From contig NZ_VDQT01000002.1 in assembly GCF_007667275.1 (NCBI RefSeq), forward strand, positions 1 through 64,000: a stretch of DNA of 64,000 nucleotides, given 5' to 3'. The position numbers and the translations under genes are program-made. How positions within the stretch are numbered: position 1 is the stretch's first letter; the number at the start of each line of letters is the position of its first letter. The notes under the pieces are model-generated. The model was not told where the DNA came from, did no database searches, and worked only from the letters and a program-made list of their open reading frames with translations. Of the stretch, positions 19,901-27,667 are shown piece by piece. The DNA comes from Stenotrophomonas rhizophila. GTDB lineage: Bacteria; Pseudomonadota; Gammaproteobacteria; Xanthomonadales; Xanthomonadaceae.

Positions 19901-20809
19901 CCGCTGGGCCCATCACCCGATTTCCCGGACCGCGGGTTCGCCTTGAGTACCGTGCCGCGGGCATGGATGCGTCCGGAGAACTTCGTCACGCCGGTGCCGG
20001 TGCGTCGTGTGTTCCTGCCCGCCGCCCAGGCCGAGGGCAGGCCGATGCAGAACGACCTGTTCCGCGCGGACTATCCGCTCGGCGCGGACCTGATGCCGTC
20101 GGTGGGCAGGCTGGCCGAAGCGGGGCAGGCGTCGAAGAAGATCACCCTCACCGAACACGATCTGCAGGTGACGGTGCCGGGCGGGAAGCAGGCCCGGTCA
20201 TTCGCCGAGCTGACCGACGCGCAATTCGATGCACTGGAGGGCAAGGCATTCTCCGACGCGATGCGGCAGTACATTGGCGAGGGCCGCCTGCTGGCAAGCA
20301 ATGCAAGGACGCTGACGCCCGGCGACTACTACCTGTACCAGATCCGCTCATGCAGCGAGAACAAGATCCTGAAGGGCTGGTTTGACGCATTGAAGAAGGC
20401 GGTGCCCGGGATTGCGGACCTTCTCGATGGAAAGGGCCCGGTACCGAAGGTCACCGGAAAGGTGGGCATGCTGTCCGACAGCAACCCTTGTTCCTACAGC
20501 TGCGACCGCCGCCTGGCCGAACTGATGGAGATGCTGCCCGAGGTAGACATCACCGTGTTCTATCACTTCGACACGCCGACACAGGCATTGGAGTGGCGGG
20601 CGGAGCAGGCCGCGCTGCGGGTGATGGAGAAGCACCGCGCGGCATGGGAGGGCGCAGGACATTCCGAAAGCGACATGCATCAGATGGCGGCCGCCGAGTT
20701 GAAGAAGCCCGACGTCCACCAGTGGGCCGATGAGCAGCTGATTGCTTCGCCGCCGGAGCGTCCGGTGCCGCGGCTGTGGACGCCGAAGCGGGAAGAGGAG
20801 GGGTTCTGA
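13952..20809 (+). CDS. Giant polymorphic-toxin-like protein with C-terminal deaminase-fold domain
   Basis: 2285 residues. The N-terminus is Arg/Ser/Pro rich with no signal peptide. Hydrophobic stretches lie near 385-403, 453-478 and 1287-1320. Two related modules (about 630-880 and 973-1235) each hold a GFQG block, an AAQGTP block and a VLYRSDLSRFQAF or VFLPDTAQGDR block, the layout of large dermonecrotic-toxin-like (DUF6543-type) proteins. Near the C-terminus, Cys2134-Ser-Glu2136 in SCSENKILKGWF and Pro-Cys2180-SYS-Cys2184 in DSNPCSYSCDRRL form the zinc and catalytic set of the cytidine-deaminase superfamily. A helix and the strand VDITVFYHF follow, as in that fold. XOO_2897-type toxin deaminases are the likeliest relatives; this is a motif call. 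The GTG start has no clear ribosome site; ATG 13991 is an alternative. A probable immunity gene starts 2 bases after the stop. Export route unknown. Confidence 0.75.
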   Translation: MIIRPRSARTSRRMPLPDRIVDAPSRANASAAPSHSRTTREVAGKGTNTPSQVSNARPPYRSGDALRKVELTPHEKAVRNAILDTGAPERAALAWTMETYIARAATPEAREAVTRRMEAALAARGRDVAKLHHAGINVLDSVLTRAAWTTLLAALPGWASSALTAGQLARSVFTGSWSSVPAVLPSLAVALPSLRSHEQFDALVQSLPDAMRTCLWSLHEAVADADAQLRPNLGGGQLAQALAVAALLWQLQRALPRPAGPLQGVAGFIAELPTHWQRLAVLNGVGGAVLAPVGGVDVIDAPKVRPGAEEKAQRIARQRWDDQDRRPGPPRIRPTIDGFDAVPFDAAAAPGGAHVGSAIRAVPVVQATAAAAAACSPASSPRPGWFSGLVVGLPLLKGAYGVFQSVPQAAPPMEMTLMGESALSEVVSAATPLMSAPLVPTTTEATRTLVRRAPLAAALLATLGGVGGAALATGRWLWPETPAGTTHGELAAQLAGDVVALPGGIWGTGLDLLLGELEPAAAGRRVRRAAAGPASAHIAEGAADLTRLHGVSAAQLDALRSDAALLAQLQSRRRLSVAVARDIATHPGWEWVARLPATEQELLVGQWQALRDLRPALDAIEDGADAAMRAALRKVGFQGDWRDIEVRLPSTRVAGMDVDDRLPLLQFCLARAAQGTPTFLRGGVPLAATELAQLTRFAGSTDARRLRADITARTERLRPQLSRALQARLVVDALKAKASGVLGSGNAHRRGADVVLGFLQGSGTVERSSLTYVDRLANGAPVTVPVPNYLVLRSVGEPGLHGQVVLYRSDLSRFQAFGDEQAFRQFLDTQRARIGAFAEGGRIDGTLAGDVVGAAAPAQRAAVADLVRRWEERLARHQSGQQGPQAWNPGESFQLHFVPVDEAAGALQQWADALVDHGQQRAQQQLDRNLLRWSPLGIANVAAERTYRLQQDGTLQTLRQHAHDSVADAMKHALRLAGFQGGLDGFDPDRLRLRVGSHEMALTDWATSGWQRFGLRRPSLPVNVPDLSPHEIGLPNTRLDPAPWLEDGTLDALQLVAYQGAAQGTPPEADALTATLQDPALRRAICVELEAFADSNRLADAYIHHLQALPGSPRGAAFADALANQLRARSAWMIETARQDGALDAATHAALTAAHAALDADGRRPSSLQAVTLRGHVMAGMWALRTATGPQVFLPDTAQGDRLLDDRGFRAWLRQPGAEAYIRARTQYRHHPDLAAMFEHTSARRALPVDYAATRGPQSAAAALIAARIDDVDEMTVSQLERFAETFSLVGAVGVGAICSLASAGSAAAVCLAGTLGLVAGSFRDALDQWERGLFNDAILIAGAGLFDLLDPAQLSAIPGLMYQLGRRGVGTVSEAADAVRQWRQQARAFRPDGQVDTGLALEDRSLAATGLPMLGQPLAAGGTLYRQGKRSFIRQEGRFVEAAADNEDVLRLHLPKAPDQVGPPVEFRNNAWRRQEQPPARRRTTTPSPVGKREWVNRLPEAENLPPEKLDELEAVFGVRSRDSSPSADLRHVVQALTIDQRIQRILDDPGALGIPGDEAIILRAWADSPALGNGKGVETYVETIGEWTRGARFGRGPVGLMVEVADTRTLPGIDALVDASDTSALRQRLKLPADSARDTLVAAVRAELARVIQADPGQSRITWQRWISAQRSLPTAADNLAKHFPELTKAEAEEIVARANGLQTREVESWIFSKDIRALVADTLTSRTQRQQRQAVVNDAFGTLADVQQLATHLQSALPGRTLKVRDDGQGGSLLLVGSATPGVAEARLAFRPGAGAMIVSDAQGKAHPHWQDALFEQLAASEKSRLGDASMLRREVVEQMKQMPIAARCSVRGPLKPVAGGSPNSDARPHDRARRSPDCDPPDSISLGPDMIALRDDMHRSLGAMRLELDRTYSGLRAEERELKALTTRMMQLKVEKQSLPPADAARMKELQKQNFRTLNGYDLMNAACYRLDGIAYDGVPLGPSPDFPDRGFALSTVPRAWMRPENFVTPVPVRRVFLPAAQAEGRPMQNDLFRADYPLGADLMPSVGRLAEAGQASKKITLTEHDLQVTVPGGKQARSFAELTDAQFDALEGKAFSDAMRQYIGEGRLLASNARTLTPGDYYLYQIRSCSENKILKGWFDALKKAVPGIADLLDGKGPVPKVTGKVGMLSDSNPCSYSCDRRLAELMEMLPEVDITVFYHFDTPTQALEWRAEQAALRVMEKHRAAWEGAGHSESDMHQMAAAELKKPDVHQWADEQLIASPPERPVPRLWTPKREEEGF

Positions 20810-20810
20810 A

Positions 20811-21416
20811 ATGCATCCCAGCTGGATGCGGCACCATGTCAACATCCGCCGGCCAGGGTACGAGCCCCGGTCGGCGGTGTACCCACCCGATGTCGAGATA
20901 AACGCAATGATCATCAATGGCGCAGGCCGCGTTCCTGTCCTTTCCAGCGCAACGCCGGCAGCTGCAGTGGACTCCCCCTTGCTGGGCGAGGCCCGCGAGC
21001 AGGCGCTGGCAAAGCGCGAGCACGACTTCCTGCTGTTCGGCTCCCAGGCCACACCATTCGCCCGCGACCTGTTCCGCAGCGGGATCGCCGACGACCTGCG
21101 GGAGTACCTCGAACACGGATTCCTGCACGACGGTGATGCCGACGGGCCGGTGCAGAAGGTGGCAGCCGGAGACGACGAGGACGGGCTCGATGCCTGCGGC
21201 GGGAAACTGACCCTTCGCGACGGGGTGCTGATCTTCGGCCGCTACAACAACCACGGCAACGGCGACTGCTATTACGCCTGCGTGCCGGGCGTGGAGGTGC
21301 CTGCGTTCTTCAGCATCTGCATCGAGTCCGGCATGGACAGCGGTGAAGCTTACGAATTCTCCGTGTCCGAGCCCATGGACTGGCAGCAATTCCTGGCCCA
21401 CCTTCCACCTGCGTGA
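20811..21416 (+). CDS. Probable immunity protein for the deaminase toxin
   Basis: 201 residues, no signal peptide or membrane span, so cytoplasmic. No family is recognised. The middle and C-terminal parts are acidic (DGDADGPVQKVAAGDDEDGLD, EPMDWQQF) and end in a beta-rich region (LTLRDGVLIFGRYNNHGNG, YYACVPGVEVPAFFSICIES). It starts one base after the toxin stop codon behind a strong GAGGAGG ribosome site placed inside the end of the toxin gene, so the two are co-translated. A small, acidic, tightly linked downstream gene is the classic position of an immunity protein in polymorphic toxin loci. Function is inferred from context only. A shorter start at ATG 20908 is possible but has a weak ribosome site. 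Confidence 0.65.
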   Translation: MHPSWMRHHVNIRRPGYEPRSAVYPPDVEINAMIINGAGRVPVLSSATPAAAVDSPLLGEAREQALAKREHDFLLFGSQATPFARDLFRSGIADDLREYLEHGFLHDGDADGPVQKVAAGDDEDGLDACGGKLTLRDGVLIFGRYNNHGNGDCYYACVPGVEVPAFFSICIESGMDSGEAYEFSVSEPMDWQQFLAHLPPA

Positions 21417-21493
21417 ATATGGCGTGATGCCCGAGGCCGCATGCGGCGCAGCGACGGGCTTCGTTTTTGGCACGATCCCGCTATCCTGTGCCC

Positions 21494-23278
21494 ATGCCGC
21501 CCTTGAAATATTTCCTGCCGCTGTTGTTCCTGTCGCTGGCCGTCGCCTCGACCGCGCATGCGCGCGGCACCATCGAGAAGGTCGACATCACCGGCCTGGA
21601 CAGGGACGACGATGCCGAGATGATCGAGAACATCGAAGTCTCGCTGTCGCTGTACGACACCATCGGCAAGGTCCAGGGCGAGTCGCGGCTGGAATACCTG
21701 CTGTCGCAGGCCGAGCGCCAGACCCGGCAGGCGCTGGAGCCGTTCGGTTATTACAACCCGGTGATCACCGTGGACAGCCCGCGCGAAGGTGACACCGTGC
21801 GCGTGGTGATCCATGTCGATCGCGGCCCGCCCACCCTGGTGCGGCGCGAGAACATCGACATCACCGGCCCGGCGCAGCTGGACCAGTACCTGCAGGAAGA
21901 CCTCGAGAATTTCCGTCCGCGCAAGGGACAGCGCTTCGAGCACACGCTGTACGACGCCAGCCGCGTCACCGTCACCCGGCGCCTGGCCGAGCGTGGTTAT
22001 TTCGATGCCGACTTCACCCAGCGCCGGGTCGAGATCACCCGCGCCGAGAACGCCGCCGACATCGACCTGACCTGGGACAGCGGCCGCCGCTACAACATGG
22101 GCGAAATCCGCTTCCACCAGGATTACTTCGTGGATCGCCTGTTCGACCCGCTGGTGTACTGGGAAACCGGCAGCTATTTCCACGAAGGCAAGCTGGACCG
22201 CCTGCGCGAGTCGCTGACCAAGCTGGACTACTTCAGCGTGATCGACATCCAGCCACAGCCGGACCAGGCCGATGAAAACGGCAACGTGCCGGTGGACGTC
22301 AACCTGACCCGTGCCAAGCGCACCATCTACACCGCCGGTGTCAGCTACGGCAGCGAGAGCGGAGCGGGTGTGCGCGGCGGCCTGGAGCGGCGCTTCCTCA
22401 ACAGCCGCGGCCACAAGATGAACACGCAGCTGGACTATGCGCAGAAGCGCAAGAGCCTGGTCACCACCTACCGGATTCCGGCATTCAAGTGGCTGGACGG
22501 CTGGTACGGGCTGACCGCCAGCGCCTACGACGAGCAGACCGACTACATCGACCTGCGCAACTTCAAACTGATCGGCAGCCGCAGCGGCGAGATCAACGAA
22601 CACTGGACCGCGATCGCCTCGATCAACGCGCTGCGCGAGCGCTGGCGCTACGCATCGGGCACCGAGTTCACCAACGCCATCTACAACACCTCCACGCTGG
22701 TGTACCCGCAGCTGGTGGCCGACTACGTGAACGTGGACGACCGCCTGGCCCCGCGCAGCGGCATCAGCGGCAGCGCCACGCTGCGCGGTGGAGTCGAAGG
22801 CGCCGGCTCGGACACCAGCTTCGTGCAGGCCAGCATGATGCTGCGCTGGTTCATTCCGGTCGGCGACGCCGATCGCCTGATCCTGCGCGGCGAAGGCGGC
22901 ACCACCTGGACCAGCGACCTGGTCGCGATGCCGCCGAGCCTGCGCTTCTTCGCCGGCGGCGACCGCAGCATCCGCGGCTACGCATTCCGCGAGGTCGGCC
23001 CGCGCACGCCGCCACCGGACAAGTTCGCGCTGGGCGCGAAGAACCTGGTCACTGCGTCGGCCGAGTACGAGCATTACTTCAAGGGCGGCCCGTGGGGCGG
23101 GGCGGTGTTCGTCGACACCGGCAGCGCCTTCGACAACGACATCGACCTGCACACCGGCGTGGGCTTCGGCGTGCGCTGGAAATCGCCGGTGGGACCGGTA
23201 CGCGTTGACGTGGCGCATGGCCTGAACAACCCGGACTCGAAGTTCCAGCTGTACCTGAGCATCGGAGCGGACCTGTGA
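21494..23278 (+). CDS. tamA: Outer-membrane autotransporter assembly factor TamA
   Basis: 594 residues with a signal peptide (cleavage after AHA near residue 23). Three POTRA-type repeats (about 25-260), including DPLVYWETGSYFHEGKLDRL, precede a 16-stranded Omp85 barrel. Its GGDRSIRGYAFREVGP motif and the C-terminal VGPVRVDVAHGLNNPDSKFQ are characteristic. With TamB it forms the inner- to outer-membrane bridge implicated in autotransporter assembly and lipid transport. The ATG at 21494 places the signal peptide at the start. The stop overlaps the GTG of tamB by 4 bases. Confidence 0.95.
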   Translation: MPPLKYFLPLLFLSLAVASTAHARGTIEKVDITGLDRDDDAEMIENIEVSLSLYDTIGKVQGESRLEYLLSQAERQTRQALEPFGYYNPVITVDSPREGDTVRVVIHVDRGPPTLVRRENIDITGPAQLDQYLQEDLENFRPRKGQRFEHTLYDASRVTVTRRLAERGYFDADFTQRRVEITRAENAADIDLTWDSGRRYNMGEIRFHQDYFVDRLFDPLVYWETGSYFHEGKLDRLRESLTKLDYFSVIDIQPQPDQADENGNVPVDVNLTRAKRTIYTAGVSYGSESGAGVRGGLERRFLNSRGHKMNTQLDYAQKRKSLVTTYRIPAFKWLDGWYGLTASAYDEQTDYIDLRNFKLIGSRSGEINEHWTAIASINALRERWRYASGTEFTNAIYNTSTLVYPQLVADYVNVDDRLAPRSGISGSATLRGGVEGAGSDTSFVQASMMLRWFIPVGDADRLILRGEGGTTWTSDLVAMPPSLRFFAGGDRSIRGYAFREVGPRTPPPDKFALGAKNLVTASAEYEHYFKGGPWGGAVFVDTGSAFDNDIDLHTGVGFGVRWKSPVGPVRVDVAHGLNNPDSKFQLYLSIGADL

Positions 23279-26200
23279 GCACGCCGACGCCGACGCCCGC
23301 ACCGCCGCCACCGCGCAGGCGCTTCTACCGCAGGCGACGCTTCTGGGCGTGGTCCGGTTTCACCGTGCTGGGGCTGGTGCTGCTGGCGCTGCTGCTGCTG
23401 TACTGGCTGCTGCAGACCGTGGCCGGGCGCGACGTGCTGCTGGCGCAGGTGGTGGCGCGCCTGCCGGTCGGTGCCACGCTCACCTGGAGCAAGGTCGATG
23501 GCCCGGTGGCCGGGCCGCTGGTGCTGCACGACGTGGATTTCCGCTTCGACGATATCCACTTCACCGCCGAACGCGCCTACCTGGACCCGGACATCCGCCC
23601 GCTGCTGGGCCGCAAGCTGCAGCTGGATGCGCTGCAGATCAAGAATGCCACGCTGAACCTGGCCAAGAGCGATGAGCCGTTCGAAATGCCGTCGTGGCCG
23701 GGCTCGCTGCCGCAGATCGAGATGCCGCTGGCGATCCAGGCCGACACCATCATCATCGACGGCTTCCGCATCACCCAGGCGCAGGAACCGCTGGTCGACA
23801 TCAGCAAGCTGCGCGGTGGGCTGGAGATCGCCAACGGTGAGTTCCGCGCCCACCAGCTGAAGATCGACAGCGACCTGGGCGACTTCCGCGTGGACGGCCA
23901 CTACCTGCCGGGCAACGATTACACCACCGACATCACCATCGGCGCCGCGTTGCCGGCGCCGCGCGGACGCACCCCGGCCCGGCTGGGCCTGGTCGCGCGC
24001 GGCGACCTAGCGCGCATGGAGATCGCCGTGGCCGGGCACGCGCCGGCACCGTTGCAGGCCAGCCTGGTGTTCGAAGGCCGCGACGAGCCGGTATGGAAGG
24101 CCAGCGCACGCAGCAAGGAACTGGACCTGGCGCTGCTGGTGCCGGGCATGGACCCGGCCACGCTGCCGCTGTCGCTGGACTTCAGCGCCAGCGGCAAAGG
24201 CGGCCAGGCCAACCTGCAGGGCCGCATCCAGCAGGGCGACCTGGCCGTGGAGCTGGCGCCGTCCAACGTCGGCCTGGCCGACCAGGTGCTGACCGTGTCG
24301 CCGCTGGTGGTGAAGGGCTGGGGCGGCCAGGCGCGGTTGCAGGGCACCGCCGATTTCCGCGACCGCGAGAACGCCAGCCTGCGCTTCTCCATCGTCGCCA
24401 ACGACCTCACCTTCGTGCCCGAACCGGACACCACCACGCCGGGCGCGGCCAAGCCGGTTCCGGTGACCCTGAAGGAAGCGCGGATGGGCCTGGCCGGCAC
24501 GCTCAAGACCTGGGCGGCGGTGGGCAAGGCCTCGGTCGAGCGCGAGCAGCAGCGCGCGGACCTGCAGTTCGACGTGCGCGGCAGCGATACCGCCGCGCAG
24601 ATCAGGCAACTGCAGGCCAAGACCCCGGGCGGCGCGCTGGATGTGACCGGCCAGGTGGCGTGGGCGCCGCAGCTGGACTGGGACGTGGCCGCCAAGCTGG
24701 CCGCGTTCGATCCCGGCTATTTCGTGCCCGGGTGGGACGGTCGCCTGTCCGGCGCCGTCGCCTCCAAGGGTCGCCAGCTGCCGCCTCCGGCGGGCAGCCC
24801 GGCCGGCACCGCCGGCAGCTATGAAGCCACCGTGGACGTGCCGGGCATCAACGGCATGCTGCGCAACCGCCGGGTGGACGCGCAGGGCCAGTTCGCGCTG
24901 CGCGGGCAGCAGGGCGAGGGCAACGTGCGCCTGGCCGTGGGCAACAGCCGCCTGACCGCACGCGGCAGCGTAGGCGACCGCCTCGACGTGCAGGCGCAGC
25001 TCGACCCGGTGCAGCTGGACGACCTGATGCCGGGCAGCACCGGCACCCTGCGTGGCCAGGTGCAGGTACGCGGCCCGCGCACTGCGCCGGACATCACCGC
25101 CGACCTGGTCGGCAGCGGCCTGCGCTACGCCGACTACAGTGCCGAAGCGCTGAGCCTCCGTGGCCGCCTGCCTTGGCAGGGCAGCAACGGGACGCTCGCG
25201 CTGCAGGGCACCAAGGTGCAGGCCGGCATGCTGCTGGACACGATCAACGTCAACGCCAGCGGCAGCGTCTCCAACCTGCGGCTGGACGCGCAGGCCAACA
25301 ACGAACTGGGCGCGGTGGCCCTGCAGGGCGGCGTGCGCCAGCAGGGCAGCGCCTGGCGCGGTGACCTCGCCGCGCTGCGCATCGCGCCGGTCAAGGGCGA
25401 TCCCTGGGCGCTGCGCGCGCCGGCCACCTTCGGCATCCAGGGCAGCAGCTTCACCCTGAGCGATACCTGCCTGGGTGCGGCCACCGGCGGCGCGCTGTGC
25501 GCCAGCGCCAACTGGCCGCGCGATGGTTTGAAGATCCGCGGCGACGCCTTGCCGCTGGCGCTGGTGCAGCCGTGGCTGCCCCCGCAATCGGGGCGGCGCC
25601 TGCACCTGCGTGGCGAGCTCACCCTGGACGGGCAGATCCGGCCGCGTGGCAACGCCTGGGAAGGCAGCGCGAGGATCGCGTCACTGGAAGGCGGCATCCG
25701 CCTGGGCGACAACGCGCGCGGCGAACTGGTGCGCTACGACCAGTTCTCGGCCACGCTGGAGATGACCCCGGCGCAGATCAACGCCAAACTCGGCGTGGGC
25801 TTCCAGGGCAACGGCTTCGTCGACGCCAAGGTGCAGACCGGCTGGGATGCCAACGCGCCGCTCAATGGCGAGCTGTACCTCAACATGTCGCGGCTGTACT
25901 GGCTGGAACTGTTCTCGCCCGACATCGTGCGCCCCACCGGCCTGATCGAAGGCCACGTCAGCCTGCGCGGCACGCGCGGCACGCCGTCGCTGGGCGGCGA
26001 CGCCAAGCTGAGCAACTTCAAGGGCGAGTTCCCCGCGCTCGGGTTGACCTTCGACCAGGGCAGCGGCAGCTTCACCGCGCAGCCGGACGGCTCGGCCAGG
26101 ATCACCGCGCAGGCCAACTCCGGCAAGGGCACGCTGTTCGTCGACGGCGGCCTGTCGTGGTTCGGCGACGCACAACCGCTGCAGCTGCACATCCACGGCG

Positions 26201-27111
26201 AAAACGTGCTGTTGTCGAACACGCCGGAACTGCGCATCGTGGCCAACCCCAACCTGGACTTCACCCTGGCCGCCGCGGCCATGCAGCTGCGCGGCACCGT
26301 GCACGTGCCCGAGGCCGACCTCGACCTGGAACGGCTGGATCGCGGTACGTCGGTGTCCGAAGACGTGGTGGTGCTGGACCCGGCCGACCCGGAAGAAGGC
26401 CCCAGTTCGCCGCTGGACATGGACCTGACCGTGAGCCTGGGTGACAACGTGCGCATGGCCGGGTTCGGCCTGAAGGGCGGGTTGGGCGGCAAGATGCAGG
26501 TCTGGGCGCGGCCCGGGCGCGAGATGACCGCCAACGGCGCGCTGGAAGTGAGCGGGCGTTACAAGGCCTACGGCCAGGACCTGACCATCACCCGCGGCAA
26601 CCTCAACTGGAACTTCAACCCGGTATCGGATCCGCGCATCGACATCCGTGCCGAACGGCGGGTGGGCGATGTCACCGCCGGCATCGACGTGACCGGTCGC
26701 GCGCAGTCGCCGCGGGTGGACGTGTGGTCCGACCCGGCGATGTCGCAGTCCGAAGCGCTGGCGTTCCTGGTGCTGGGGCGCAGCCTCACCGGTGCCAGCA
26801 GCGACCAGACCCAGCAGGTCAACGCGGCCTCCGCCGCGTTGTCGGCCGGCAGCGGCCTGCTCGCCTCGCAGCTGGGCGCCAAGCTGGGCCTGGACGACGC
26901 CGGGGTCAGCCAGTCGCGCGCGCTGGGCGGCTCGGTGATCGGCTTCGGCAAGTACATCTCGCCCAAGCTGTACGTGGGCTACGGCGTGTCGCTGGTCGGC
27001 AGTGGCTCGGTGATCACCCTGAAGTACCTGCTGCGGCGTGGCTTCGACATCGAAGTGGAATCGAGCACGGTGGAAAACCGCGGCTCCATCAACTGGCGAA
27101 GAGAAAAGTAG
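23275..27111 (+). CDS. tamB: Translocation and assembly module protein TamB
   Basis: 1278 residues starting at GTG within the tamA stop. An N-terminal Pro/Arg stretch leads into one membrane anchor (FTVLGLVLLALLLLYWLLQT), then a very long beta-rich, AsmA-like body. The conserved C-terminal DUF490/TamB domain (about 950-1278) contains AEADLDLERLDRGTSVSEDVVV-like, GRYKAYGQDLTITRGNLNWN and MSQSEALAFLVLGRSLTG sequences. It would span the periplasm as a hydrophobic groove and dock on TamA. The TAG stop codon is formed by the first bases of a GTAG palindrome. Confidence 0.95.
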   Translation: MSTPTPTPAPPPPRRRFYRRRRFWAWSGFTVLGLVLLALLLLYWLLQTVAGRDVLLAQVVARLPVGATLTWSKVDGPVAGPLVLHDVDFRFDDIHFTAERAYLDPDIRPLLGRKLQLDALQIKNATLNLAKSDEPFEMPSWPGSLPQIEMPLAIQADTIIIDGFRITQAQEPLVDISKLRGGLEIANGEFRAHQLKIDSDLGDFRVDGHYLPGNDYTTDITIGAALPAPRGRTPARLGLVARGDLARMEIAVAGHAPAPLQASLVFEGRDEPVWKASARSKELDLALLVPGMDPATLPLSLDFSASGKGGQANLQGRIQQGDLAVELAPSNVGLADQVLTVSPLVVKGWGGQARLQGTADFRDRENASLRFSIVANDLTFVPEPDTTTPGAAKPVPVTLKEARMGLAGTLKTWAAVGKASVEREQQRADLQFDVRGSDTAAQIRQLQAKTPGGALDVTGQVAWAPQLDWDVAAKLAAFDPGYFVPGWDGRLSGAVASKGRQLPPPAGSPAGTAGSYEATVDVPGINGMLRNRRVDAQGQFALRGQQGEGNVRLAVGNSRLTARGSVGDRLDVQAQLDPVQLDDLMPGSTGTLRGQVQVRGPRTAPDITADLVGSGLRYADYSAEALSLRGRLPWQGSNGTLALQGTKVQAGMLLDTINVNASGSVSNLRLDAQANNELGAVALQGGVRQQGSAWRGDLAALRIAPVKGDPWALRAPATFGIQGSSFTLSDTCLGAATGGALCASANWPRDGLKIRGDALPLALVQPWLPPQSGRRLHLRGELTLDGQIRPRGNAWEGSARIASLEGGIRLGDNARGELVRYDQFSATLEMTPAQINAKLGVGFQGNGFVDAKVQTGWDANAPLNGELYLNMSRLYWLELFSPDIVRPTGLIEGHVSLRGTRGTPSLGGDAKLSNFKGEFPALGLTFDQGSGSFTAQPDGSARITAQANSGKGTLFVDGGLSWFGDAQPLQLHIHGENVLLSNTPELRIVANPNLDFTLAAAAMQLRGTVHVPEADLDLERLDRGTSVSEDVVVLDPADPEEGPSSPLDMDLTVSLGDNVRMAGFGLKGGLGGKMQVWARPGREMTANGALEVSGRYKAYGQDLTITRGNLNWNFNPVSDPRIDIRAERRVGDVTAGIDVTGRAQSPRVDVWSDPAMSQSEALAFLVLGRSLTGASSDQTQQVNAASAALSAGSGLLASQLGAKLGLDDAGVSQSRALGGSVIGFGKYISPKLYVGYGVSLVGSGSVITLKYLLRRGFDIEVESSTVENRGSINWRREK

Positions 27112-27132
27112 AGCCGGGCTCTGCCCGGCTGC
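27108..27132 (+). repeat. GTAG palindrome overlapping the tamB stop codon
   Basis: GTAGAGCCGGGCTCTGCCCGGC forms a hairpin (GCCGGGC / GCCCGGC) directly at the end of tamB, and the TAG at 27109-27111 is its stop codon. It is followed by TGCTTTCCCC, a weak T-tract, so it may terminate transcription. It matches the SMAG layout. Confidence 0.85.
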
Positions 27133-27166
27133 TTTCCCCAACCAACATCAACCCCGCGACAGCCCG

Positions 27167-27594
27167 GTAGGGTCGCATCCCGATCGACCATCGATGCATC
27201 CACCGCGCCCGGTGGGGCACTGCAATCATCGGCATCGCGTCTCCGCCGCACGTGCAGTTGCACGGGTCCATGCGTCAAAGCGATCGCAATCAAGGTCGGC
27301 GGTTGTTTGGGAACCAACCCTACCGCCGCGCAGCACGTGCCAGGCATCGAAACCGGCAGCTGCCTGGGCGTGCATATCGCGCCCGGCTGCCTGCTGCTGC
27401 GCACAGCCAGCCCGGTAGCACGGGTCGCATGTCGGCCGGGGTGGTACCAGGCCTGGCAGCGCACCGACCACGTCCGCTGGTAGGGTCGCATCCCGATCGA
27501 CCGCCGGCCATGCACCCGCGTCCGGTGATGGCATTGCAATGATCGGCATCGCGCCTGCACCGGTCGAGCGATTGCAGGCGTCCATGCGTCAAAG
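27167..27594. repeat. Gene-free interval with two diverged ~115-bp repeats and an inverted relative
   Basis: Copy A (27167-27280) and copy B (27480-27594) both begin GTAGGGTCGCATCCCGATCG. They share CACTGCAATCATCGGCATCG (copy B has CATTGCAATGATCGGCATCG) and end TCCATGCGTCAAAG. Between them, CGGTTGTTTGGGAACCAACC followed by CTACCGCC (about 27300-27333) is the inverse of the sequence at 521-555 after the 21-bp repeat. This family is longer than simple GTAG hairpins. I see no credible gene from 27112 to 27667. Confidence 0.75.
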
Positions 27595-27667
27595 GGATGG
27601 TGCGCGTGCGCAGGCATCAGCGCGTTCGTCCGCCAGTTCCAGCCATGCCGGTCCCCGGCGCATGCGC

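Noticed and set aside
27112..27667. Short open frames in the repeat-rich interval after tamB
   Set aside because: They have no ribosome sites or conserved domains and coincide with dispersed repeats on both strands.
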